DNA of 5,950 bases from Deltaproteobacteria bacterium (GTDB taxonomy: Bacteria > Desulfobacterota > Syntrophia > Syntrophales > Fen-1087), in NCBI GenBank assembly GCA_026388595.1, contig JAPLJM010000261.1, positions 1 through 5,950 of the forward strand, in the 5' to 3' direction. Below the pieces are notes generated by a model. That model was given only the letters and a program-made list of their open reading frames with translations, made no database searches and was not told the DNA's origin. This document shows, piece by piece, positions 1-5,868 of the stretch. Both the position numbers and the translations under genes were made by a program. Position 1 is the first letter of the stretch. The number at the start of each line of letters is the position of its first letter.

Positions 1-778
1 TCCGGCATCCAACATAGCCCATGCCTGCCTTGAGACCGCCGATCAGCTGCTGAATGCTGGCCGACAGCGATCCCCGGAAGGGAACCCGTCCTTCGATGCC
101 TTCCGGAACGAGTTTCAGATCTCCCTCGATGTGATCCTGATAGTACCGATCACGACTCCCCATTTTCATGGCTTCCAGGGATCCCATTCCCCGGTACACT
201 TTGTAGCTTCTTCCTTGAAAGAGAATGGTTTCACCGGGGCTCTCCTCTGTTCCGGCAAAGAGTCCGCCGATCATGGTGGTGTAGGCGCCCGCTGCCAGGG
301 CCTTGACGATATCGCCTGAAAATTTGATGCCCCCGTCGGCGATGACAGGTATGCCCTGAAGGGAAGCGGCTTTATAAGCGTCACGAATGGCACTCATCTG
401 GGGGACCCCGACCCCGGCGATAATCCGCGTCGTGCAGATCGAGCCCGGCCCCACACCGACCTTGACGGCATCCACACCGGCCTTGATTAGAGCGCTTGCC
501 CCTTCCGCCGTGGCGATATTACCGGCGATGAGTTCGCATTTGGGGAAATTTCGTTTGGTGTCTCGAACGGCATCCAGAACCCCCACGGAGTGGCCATGGG
601 ACGTATCGATGACGATCACATCCGCTCCGGCAGCCAGGAGGGCGTCCACCCTGGCCTCCCGGTCAAGAATGCCGACGGCTGCGCCGACCCTCAATCTGCC
701 CAGGGAATCCTTGCAGGCATATGGGTATTTCTTAATTTTTTCAATATCTTTGATGGTAATCAACCCCTTGAGATTATA
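1..778 (-). pseudogene. guaB: IMP dehydrogenase, C-terminal catalytic part (out of frame with its N-terminus, runs off left edge)
   Basis: Read on the minus strand in the frame whose codons start at 776-778, this stretch is open for 259 codons to the edge. It encodes the second part of the IMP dehydrogenase TIM barrel, the NAD-dependent enzyme converting IMP to XMP in GTP synthesis. It begins YNLKGLITIKDIEK, the usual end of the second CBS repeat. It continues through KDSLGRLRVGAAVG, the VIDTSHGHS strand and the catalytic loop GPGSICTTRI, with the active-site Cys at 434-436. IADGGIKFSGD, GGLFAGTEESPGE, the flap region SRDRYYQ with EGIEGRVPFRG, and GGLKAGMGYVGC follow. About 40 C-terminal residues should lie beyond the window. 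No internal stop is present. It lacks its own credible start, because the upstream part of the gene lies in a different frame (see the N-terminal part and junction). Assignment to guaB is very secure. Whether it is a true pseudogene or an assembly error cannot be told from the sequence. Confidence 0.9.
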
Positions 779-785
779 CCGGCTG
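770..785 (-). other. guaB: Deletion/frameshift junction inside guaB (second CBS repeat missing)
   Basis: On the minus strand the codons for DQP are followed by GTA TAA in the first frame. Skipping one G after CCG instead gives TAT AAT CTC AAG GGG, which is the YNLKG start of the conserved continuation. In ordinary IMP dehydrogenases the segment between these two points is about 38 to 40 residues and forms most of the second CBS repeat. Here it is absent and the reading frame shifts by +1. The flanking parts (149 residues before, 259 after, about 40 expected beyond the edge) plus the missing 38 add up to a normal length near 486. A single internal loss of roughly 115 nt therefore explains the structure. 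The estimate of missing length comes from family knowledge, not from this sequence. Confidence 0.8.
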
Positions 786-1223
786 ATCCAGATTGGTTTC
801 AAAACGAAGGTCACGGTTGGTCAGTATCCCGACGAGTCTGCGATTTTTGACCACGGGAACACCGGAGATGCGGTACTGGTTCATCAGATTCAGGGCATCG
901 CTGACCTTCTGTTCCGGTCCGATCGTGATGGGATCGACGATCATTCCGCTTTCAGATTTTTTGACCTTGTCCACTTCCAGGGCCTGCCGTTCAATGCTCA
1001 TATTACGGTGGATGATGCCGATCCCTCCCTCCTGGGACATGCAGATAGCGGTTCCGGATTCGGTCACCGTGTCCATGGCCGCACTGATGATCGGGATGTT
1101 CAGGGTGATATTTTTGGTGAGCAGGGTTGAGGTATCCACGTCCCTGGGCATTACGGCCGATTCTGCGGGCACGAGCAGCAGATCGTCGAACGTCAGGGCT
1201 TCTTTTACTTTGTCTTCCAGCAT
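774..1223 (-). CDS. guaB: IMP dehydrogenase, N-terminal part, prematurely terminated after CBS1
   Basis: A 149-residue reading frame encodes the start of IMP dehydrogenase. Residues 8-26 carry the typical KEALTFDDLLLVPAES opening. Residues 42-76 carry the first barrel strands (PIISAAMDTVTES, GGIGIIHRN). Residues 94-141 form the first CBS repeat, ending GILTNRDLRFE. It stops at TAA 774-776 straight after LDQPV, whereas family members continue for some 340 residues. The ATG at 1221-1223 is preferred to an in-frame ATG at 1260-1262. It follows a GGGAGG ribosome site by six bases, sits one base after the TGA of the upstream DUF1285-like gene, and gives the normal IMPDH N-terminus. The longer start would overlap that gene. 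Close packing suggests translational coupling. As written the product has no catalytic cysteine and would be inactive. Confidence 0.88.
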   Translation of the reverse strand: MLEDKVKEALTFDDLLLVPAESAVMPRDVDTSTLLTKNITLNIPIISAAMDTVTESGTAICMSQEGGIGIIHRNMSIERQALEVDKVKKSESGMIVDPITIGPEQKVSDALNLMNQYRISGVPVVKNRRLVGILTNRDLRFETNLDQPV

Positions 1224-1224
1224 G

Positions 1225-1728
1225 TCAGGCCTCCCGATGATGGCTTTGTGAATGAATTCCATCCTTTATATAATAACGCTCTCCGTCCAGTGGAATGAAA
1301 TACTTGTCCCGTTCTTCATCATATTCAATGTCATCAGCCAATTGATAATAAGCAGGCCGCAAGAAACGCGCTTCAAAGCGCCGGTTTTTCACGGAACAGT
1401 AAAAGACATTCTCATCGCCGACCCGCAGCGTTTCCAGATCCAGCGCCTCTACGATATCATCGGAGAGCAACAGATAAAAGACCGTTTTACCTTCCTTTTC
1501 GGAAAGGGCGCGGTGGACTGATCGCACTACGAAAGGGGTGTCTTCAACTTCCAGATAGCACCGGTCATTTTCCAGTTCGATCAGATAGTTGCCGGATTCA
1601 TCCTGCCTGAGATTCTGGTAAAAAAAGTTTACAATTTCTTTCCTGAACATCTCCGCACCTTTGTAATACCATACCCCGTCCTTGTTGATCCGGATCTGAC
1701 AAAAGGGACTTTCACTTTTTATTTCCAT
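1225..1728 (-). CDS. DUF1285-like protein of unknown function
   Basis: A 167-residue soluble protein without signal peptide or membrane segment. Residues 8-70 show the pattern I associate with DUF1285: an IRINKDGVWYYKG strand with the acidic and aromatic residues of the family, a helix around residues 26-40 (MFRKEIVNFFYQNL), then DESGNYLIE and an EVEDTPFVV strand. Residues 80-128 are mainly predicted beta strands. The C-terminus has a second repeat-like unit (YFIPLDGERYYIKDG, residues 143-157). The molecular role of this family is not established. The gene starts ten bases after the dtd stop, with an AGGTGG ribosome site that overlaps that TAG, and ends one base before the guaB ATG, so it is probably cotranscribed with both. 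Family assignment is by recalled pattern and is moderate. That it is a real gene is secure from packing and ribosome sites. Confidence 0.75.
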   Translation of the reverse strand: MEIKSESPFCQIRINKDGVWYYKGAEMFRKEIVNFFYQNLRQDESGNYLIELENDRCYLEVEDTPFVVRSVHRALSEKEGKTVFYLLLSDDIVEALDLETLRVGDENVFYCSVKNRRFEARFLRPAYYQLADDIEYDEERDKYFIPLDGERYYIKDGIHSQSHHREA

Positions 1729-1738
1729 TAAAAACCAC

Positions 1739-2188
1739 CTAAAGCATTTTTTTGCTGTCCAGCAGCATCGTTACCGGACCATCATTGACCAGGGCCACCT
1801 TCATCATGGCCTGAAATTCCCCGGCTGCCACAGGGGCGATCTTCTCTGACGCCTTTGTGATAAAGTATTGATACAGGGCCTTCGCCGGTACGGGATCTTC
1901 CGCGCGCACGAAGGAAGGCCTTCTCCCTTTCCGGCAATCACCCAGCAGCGTGAACTGGGAAACCACCAGCATCCCGCCGGCAACATCCAGCAGGGAAAGA
2001 TTCATCTTCCCATCACTATCTTCAAAGACGCGTAAATGAATCACCTTTTCAAGGAGCGAGTCGGCATCTTCGGTCCGATCGCCTTTTTCAATCCCCAGAA
2101 ATATCAGCAGGCCGGTGCCGATACTTGAAATGATCTGATCATTTACGGACACCGAAGCCCTGTCAATTCTCTGGACAACCAAGCGCAT
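1739..2188 (-). CDS. dtd: D-aminoacyl-tRNA deacylase
   Basis: Cytoplasmic proofreading enzyme that hydrolyses D-amino acids (for example D-Tyr) and glycine mischarged on tRNA. The 149-residue length is normal for the family. It starts with the usual MRLVVQRIDRASVSV. The SQFT active-site motif is at residues 77-80 (VVSQFTLLGDCRKGRRPSF). The NDGPVT motif at residues 135-140 supplies the Gly-cisPro dipeptide that rejects L-amino acids. The ATG at 2186-2188 is chosen over an in-frame start at 2222-2224 because AAGGAG lies about eight bases upstream and the product then begins exactly like known Dtd proteins. It lies upstream of the DUF1285-like gene with a 10-nt gap. A candidate promoter lies directly upstream. 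Nothing is missing or truncated. Confidence 0.96.
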   Translation of the reverse strand: MRLVVQRIDRASVSVNDQIISSIGTGLLIFLGIEKGDRTEDADSLLEKVIHLRVFEDSDGKMNLSLLDVAGGMLVVSQFTLLGDCRKGRRPSFVRAEDPVPAKALYQYFITKASEKIAPVAAGEFQAMMKVALVNDGPVTMLLDSKKML

Positions 2189-2214
2189 AAACCGCTCTCC
2201 TTGAGACGGACGGC

Positions 2215-2243
2215 ATGTTAGCAATAAAGCGAGACGGCTTCAA
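2215..2243 (-). promoter_or_regulatory. Candidate sigma70-type promoter for dtd and downstream genes
   Basis: On the minus strand TTGAAG (2238-2243) and TAACAT (2215-2220) are separated by exactly 17 bases, each matching four of six consensus positions. The site lies in the 100-nt gap after the MerR/cyclase gene and about 27 bases before the dtd ATG, leaving room for a short leader with the AAGGAG ribosome site. It would let dtd, the DUF1285-like gene and guaB be transcribed independently of the regulator gene. Sequence match only. Confidence 0.4.
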
Positions 2244-2288
2244 GTCTTTTTCTCTTAATTCTGTGTAATTGGATAAGATATCGGTAAG

Positions 2289-3380
2289 CTACCGGTTTTC
2301 CAGTATTTCCGTGACGGCGAGGGTTGCAATATCAACGAATCTGTCTTTTTGGGGATGATCCGGAGACAACATATCCATCATGCGGCCAAAGAAATTTTCA
2401 ACAAACATTTCCCGGTCCCCATCTATCTGTCTGATCCCATAGCGAATACCGGATCGCTCTTTCGCAGTGAGTCTGTTCATTAAATTCTTGGTTGCCCAGA
2501 TGGCGCCTTGGCAGGCAAAATCCGACAGCCGGGCGGCAATATCAACAGCATCACCCAGGAATACCAATTCCTTGCCGGAGGCCGCTGGAACGGTACCGAC
2601 AAATTCATGCCCCTCATTGAGACCGATATTGAGGCAAAGATGATCGCGCCAGTCCTTTCGCAACGTCCACGCCCTGTTTAATCTCTTGATGTTTTCCCTG
2701 ATCTCCAAAGCGCAGCAGACGGCATTCATGATATATTGATCATTTCCTTCCTTGAGAAAATAACAGCGTAGCCCGTCTCTCCCATATGTTCCATAAGTGC
2801 CGCGGTGCTTCTTGAAAGAACCTTCCGCGCAGGCCCCTATTTGTCCGATCAGTTCAAAATATTCTTCAGGTGGCAATTCAGCACAGATGCGGACCGAATC
2901 CTGCAGCTCGGCAACGAGAACACAAAATGAAACCAGCGTCGGCATAGGCTTCTGAAATAAATCTTGAATAACATTTATTCGGGAGGAAAGCAGATCCATT
3001 ATGCCTTGCGGAGGCAATGATGGTTCTGTTTTCTGCGACTCCTTATCGCTGTCCGTCATCACCGGCTTTGGTTCCTCCGGCTTGATGATCTCCCTTGAGA
3101 ATTGGACAGCATCCGCGTTCCCTAATATATCAACGATCATTTTCATGGGTAAGCCATCTTTTTTCATGGTTTTGATCTGTTCAAGTCGATCTAACGCAGT
3201 ATCTGGGAAATAACCGATCATCCGGGCACGGACGGTGGCTTCCGCCGGCTTTCTGACGATCGGCTGAGGCAAGATTCCCATCTTGATGTAGTTGTTGAGC
3301 GTTGCTCTGGATAGGCCTGTTTTATTTATTAGATCAACGCTGCTTATCCACGCGCCCTGAATCCCCTTATCTTCTTCCAT
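2289..3380 (-). CDS. MerR-type DNA-binding domain fused to a degenerate class III nucleotidyl cyclase-like domain
   Basis: A 363-residue protein, probably a cytoplasmic one-component regulator. Residues 12-60 form a MerR-like winged helix-turn-helix (SSVDLINKTGLSRATLNNYI, then wing and GYFPDTALDRL), with a further helix to about 88 (QIKTMKKDGLPMKMIVDILG). Residues 100-145 are a proline- and charge-rich linker. Residues 150-305 resemble a class III adenylate/guanylate cyclase domain: VSFCVLVAELQDS, HRGTYGTYGRDGLRCYF, IGLNEGHEFVG and FLGDAVDIAARL. Of the expected catalytic residues, the first metal Asp is Glu158, the second is kept as Asp202, the transition-state Asn is Asp280 and the Arg is kept as Arg284. 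Loss of cyclase activity is therefore likely, perhaps with ligand binding kept; this is inference. The ATG at 3378-3380 is preferred over GTG 3387-3389 because AGGTGA sits five bases before it. It is divergent from the radical SAM gene. Confidence 0.8.
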   Translation of the reverse strand: MEEDKGIQGAWISSVDLINKTGLSRATLNNYIKMGILPQPIVRKPAEATVRARMIGYFPDTALDRLEQIKTMKKDGLPMKMIVDILGNADAVQFSREIIKPEEPKPVMTDSDKESQKTEPSLPPQGIMDLLSSRINVIQDLFQKPMPTLVSFCVLVAELQDSVRICAELPPEEYFELIGQIGACAEGSFKKHRGTYGTYGRDGLRCYFLKEGNDQYIMNAVCCALEIRENIKRLNRAWTLRKDWRDHLCLNIGLNEGHEFVGTVPAASGKELVFLGDAVDIAARLSDFACQGAIWATKNLMNRLTAKERSGIRYGIRQIDGDREMFVENFFGRMMDMLSPDHPQKDRFVDIATLAVTEILENR

Positions 3381-3651
3381 AATAATCACCTGTACAGTCT
3401 ATTTATAAGGCCAACCATGCTTACTCCCCAATTTGCTGGATTAAGTTTCTTATCTACAGTATAAAAGCACATTTGTAAAGCAATAATGGGCAGTTTAATT
3501 AAAGAATGATTAAACTGTCTAAAAATATTAATTTAGCATTTATAATAGATAATTGGACTGTATAATATGAAGCATCACTAAACCTTTATTTCTTCGCCTC
3601 GTTGGAGATATCCACTTGTGGTAAAAACAAAATTATGTTAACCCAACCGCG
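3381..3651. promoter_or_regulatory. AT-rich divergent intergenic control region
   Basis: These 271 bases separate the divergently transcribed MerR/cyclase gene and the radical SAM gene and contain no credible coding frame. They are clearly richer in A and T than the flanking genes. ACAGT occurs at 3394-3398 and 3456-3460. Its complement ACTGT occurs at 3514-3518 and 3557-3561. The left and right outermost copies are a 7-bp inverted pair, TACAGTC (3393-3399) and GACTGTA (3556-3562). TATAAT occurs on the plus strand at 3541-3546 and 3561-3566 and TATACT on the minus strand (3458-3463). None has a good -35 hexamer at 16 to 18 bases, so I do not call exact promoters. The layout suits control of both genes by the adjacent regulator, which is inference. 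Confidence 0.5.
3491..3517. promoter_or_regulatory. Perfect 9-bp inverted repeat, candidate operator
   Basis: CAGTTTAAT (3491-3499) and ATTAAACTG (3509-3517) are exact reverse complements separated by nine bases. The dyad lies near the middle of the divergent intergenic region, about 110 bases from the regulator start and 135 from the radical SAM start. A dimeric MerR-type protein binds dyads of this general kind. As RNA it would give an AU-rich stem with a nine-base loop. No U-run follows, so it is not an intrinsic terminator. Binding by the neighbouring regulator is inferred from position only. Confidence 0.5.
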
Positions 3652-5007
3652 ATGAAAAAAAACATCCTTCTGATCAATCCCTGGATCTACGATTTTGCTG
3701 CCTACGATTTCTGGTTGGCGCCGCTCGGTCTTTTATCGCTGGCAGCCCTGTTCAGAAAAAACGGTCATGCCGTTCAAATGATCGATTGCCTGAGAGGCCC
3801 TTCGCCTTTGTTCACCCTCCCCCGCTCTGGAAAACAACCCAAGCGTTTCCCCTCCGGTCACGGTCATTTTTTCAAAGAACCCCTTCAAAAGCCGCCACCG
3901 CTTCGATCCATCCCCCGGAGATACAACCGGTACGGAATTTCAGTGGAAGAACTCCGGAATGATCTGCAGAAGAGAATCAGGCCAGATCTGATTCTGGTGA
4001 CATCGATGATGACCTACTGGTATCCCGCTGTATTCGACATCATCCGGATATTGAAGGAAGAAATTCCAGGGGTTCCGATCATCCTGGGCGGTAATTATGT
4101 AACCCTTTGTCCGGAACATGCGCAATTGGCGGGAGCAGATTTGCTTGTCCGTGGCGAGGGAGAAAGTCAATTGCCAAAAATTCTAAAAGATTTTCTGGGA
4201 CAGGACAGCACCTTCCAGGTCAATCCCCTCGAGCTGGATTCCTACCCCTTCCCTGCCTATGATCTGTATGAACATCGGGAACAGATTTCCATCCTCACGT
4301 CCAAGGGCTGTCCCTTCCATTGCAGCTACTGCGCCTCGCACCTGATCAATCCCGGCTACAGGCGGCGAAACCCGATGAAAGTGGTTGAGGAGATCGCATA
4401 CTGGCACAAAGGATATGGAATTAAACACTTTTCCTTCTATGATGACGCATTGTTGATTGAGCCGGAAGGAATGGCGATTCCCCTGTTGAATGAAATCATC
4501 AGAAGGGAGTTGACCTGTCAATTCCACTGTCCCAACGGCCTGCATTTACGGGAAGTGACCGGCGACATGGCAAAGCTGATGTTTAAAGCAGGTTTTCGTA
4601 CGATACGCTTCGGTTTCGAGACGGCTGATGTGAGGCGTCAATTGGACACAGGTGGAAAAGTGACCAATGACCACCTTGAACGCGCCGTGGCATACCTGCT
4701 TGAAGCCGGTTATGCACCTCAGGATATCGGAGTCTATCTGCTTTGCGGCCTGCCCGGACAAACCGCACGTGAAGTCCATGAAACGATTAACTATGTAAAG
4801 CGTTGTCACGCAAGGCCTGTCATCACCGAATATTCGCCCATCCCGGGCACGGTCCTCTGGGAGGCTTCCGTTCAATCTTCACCCTATCCCATTGCGGCAG
4901 AACCCCTGTTTCATAACAATACCCTGCTTCCCTGCCAGAGCAGCCTTCTGAGCTTTGACATGTACGAGGATCTGAAGCGGCAGACGAGATCGACTTTGTC
5001 TCAATAG
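3652..5007 (+). CDS. B12-binding-type radical SAM protein
   Basis: A 451-residue iron-sulfur enzyme of unknown substrate. Residues 1-185 form a Rossmann-like cobalamin-binding-type domain: ILLINPW at the start, PDLILVTSMMTYWY at 111-124, VPIILGGNYVTLCPEHA and the LLVRGEGE turn at 165-171. The DxHxxG lower-ligand motif is not seen, as in most of this class. Residues 210-400 form the radical SAM barrel with the cluster motif CX3CX2C (Cys220, Cys224, Cys227 in SKGCPFHCSYCASH), then FYDDALL, IRFGFETA and YLLCGLPGQ. YSPIPGT ends the barrel near residue 400. A basic, proline-rich stretch (55-92) lies between the first strand and the rest of the N-terminal domain. The start has no clear Shine-Dalgarno sequence, but no other in-frame start lies before the upstream TAA at 3622-3624. 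It is divergent from the MerR/cyclase gene and 78 nt upstream of the GloB-like hydrolase. The reaction is unknown; methylation or other carbon-centred chemistry is typical of the class. Confidence 0.88.
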   Translation: MKKNILLINPWIYDFAAYDFWLAPLGLLSLAALFRKNGHAVQMIDCLRGPSPLFTLPRSGKQPKRFPSGHGHFFKEPLQKPPPLRSIPRRYNRYGISVEELRNDLQKRIRPDLILVTSMMTYWYPAVFDIIRILKEEIPGVPIILGGNYVTLCPEHAQLAGADLLVRGEGESQLPKILKDFLGQDSTFQVNPLELDSYPFPAYDLYEHREQISILTSKGCPFHCSYCASHLINPGYRRRNPMKVVEEIAYWHKGYGIKHFSFYDDALLIEPEGMAIPLLNEIIRRELTCQFHCPNGLHLREVTGDMAKLMFKAGFRTIRFGFETADVRRQLDTGGKVTNDHLERAVAYLLEAGYAPQDIGVYLLCGLPGQTAREVHETINYVKRCHARPVITEYSPIPGTVLWEASVQSSPYPIAAEPLFHNNTLLPCQSSLLSFDMYEDLKRQTRSTLSQ

Positions 5008-5009
5008 GA

Positions 5010-5037
5010 TTGCTGACGGCTGGATTTGTGTTATAAG
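5010..5037 (+). promoter_or_regulatory. Weak candidate promoter before the GloB-like gene
   Basis: TTGCTG (5010-5015) and TATAAG (5032-5037) are spaced 16 bases apart in the 78-nt gap between the radical SAM stop and the hydrolase start. The hexamers match the sigma70 consensus partly. The hydrolase could equally be read through from the radical SAM gene, since no terminator is seen in the gap. Confidence 0.25.
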
Positions 5038-5085
5038 AGATTTTATTGAAATTATAAAGGATAACAGGCATATCAAAGGGGGGTT

Positions 5086-5793
5086 ATGCTTAGTATTGAA
5101 CAATACCGCTATGGCGCAGATAATCTCGCCTATCTCATTTATGGAAAGAAAAGGGCCATGGCTGTTGACGGGGGCGCCTGGGCAGATATTCTGGAATTTT
5201 TATCCCAAAATGACCTGGTCCTTGACTATGTGGCCAACACCCATGATCATTATGACCATACTCCCGGCAACGATGAACTTCTGAAACGGACAAAGGCCAA
5301 GTATCTTGAATTTGCCGATCTTCCCGACGGCCGGGAAATCTTCCTGGATGCCGACAAGATCATCGTTATGCGAACACCCGGCCACTCTCTCGATTCATGC
5401 TGTTTTTATACAGGATCTGCCATAATCACCGGCGACACCCTTTTCAACGGCACCATAGGGAACTGCTTTACCGGTGATCTGAATGCCTTCCTTCTGTCTA
5501 TCAAGCGTCTCATGACCTTTCCTCCCAATACATTGATCCTTGCCGGTCATGATTATTGGATGGATTCACTGGCCTTCGCCGTATGTCTGGAGCCGGAAAG
5601 CGCGGATATAGAGCGCTTCCGAGGCTTGTATGATCCCGGTAATGTCTGTTCGACCTTGTCAGAAGAACTTAAGATTAACCCCTACCTCCGGTTCAACAAA
5701 ACCCCGATCATAAACCTCTTGAAAAGTCGGGATCTTCCTCACGAAACGGAAGGGCAAAGATGGGATTCCCTCATGTCCATCGATGGAGCATGA
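5086..5793 (+). CDS. Glyoxalase II-like metallo-beta-lactamase-fold hydrolase
   Basis: A 235-residue cytoplasmic metal-dependent hydrolase. Binuclear metal ligands are all present: THDHYDH (His53, His55, Asp57, His58), TPGHS (His100), TGDTLF (Asp117) and AGHDYW (His155). Beyond the generic fold, residues 153-172 (AGHDYWMDSLAFAVCLEPES) and 190-202 (TLSEELKINPYLR) match the glyoxalase II pattern of GHxY...FA..xEP and NPxLR. A hydroxyacylglutathione-hydrolase-like thioesterase is therefore the closest family. The usual GCGR after the TGDTLF strand is replaced by NGTIGN, so glutathione thioesters may not be the substrate; this is inference. A strong purine-rich ribosome site AAAGGGGGG (5075-5083) precedes the ATG. 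It is in the same direction as the radical SAM gene, 78 nt downstream, and convergent with a GNAT gene. I give no gene symbol because the substrate is uncertain. Confidence 0.88.
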   Translation: MLSIEQYRYGADNLAYLIYGKKRAMAVDGGAWADILEFLSQNDLVLDYVANTHDHYDHTPGNDELLKRTKAKYLEFADLPDGREIFLDADKIIVMRTPGHSLDSCCFYTGSAIITGDTLFNGTIGNCFTGDLNAFLLSIKRLMTFPPNTLILAGHDYWMDSLAFAVCLEPESADIERFRGLYDPGNVCSTLSEELKINPYLRFNKTPIINLLKSRDLPHETEGQRWDSLMSIDGA

Positions 5794-5868
5794 TGAAAGT
5801 GAAACGGTGGGGGCTTACACTCAAAAGAATGCTTCAACAGCGGATAATCTTTTTTGATAAAGGCTTCA

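Noticed and set aside
774..785. Programmed +1 frameshift site joining the two guaB parts
   Set aside because: A slip at CCG-G would restore the frame, but the product would still lack most of the second CBS repeat and no stimulatory element is evident. A deletion or assembly error is the simpler reading.
387..1130. Long 247-codon open frame on the plus strand
   Set aside because: It is antisense to guaB, whose two parts are unmistakably coding on the other strand. Its product is low in recognisable features and it has no sensible ribosome site.
2232..2254. AGAC / GTCT short inverted repeat followed by T-rich sequence on the plus strand
   Set aside because: A 4-bp stem is too weak, and it would terminate plus-strand transcription where no plus-strand gene ends. 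The T-rich stretch on the other strand is A-rich and not a terminator for the regulator gene.
4546..4875. Minus-strand open frames inside the radical SAM gene
   Set aside because: They are shadows of a strongly conserved radical SAM coding sequence and have no family resemblance of their own.
5794..5868. Possible bidirectional terminator between the convergent hydrolase and GNAT genes
   Set aside because: Only very short or mismatched stems can be drawn around the T6 run at 5850-5855. None is convincing.
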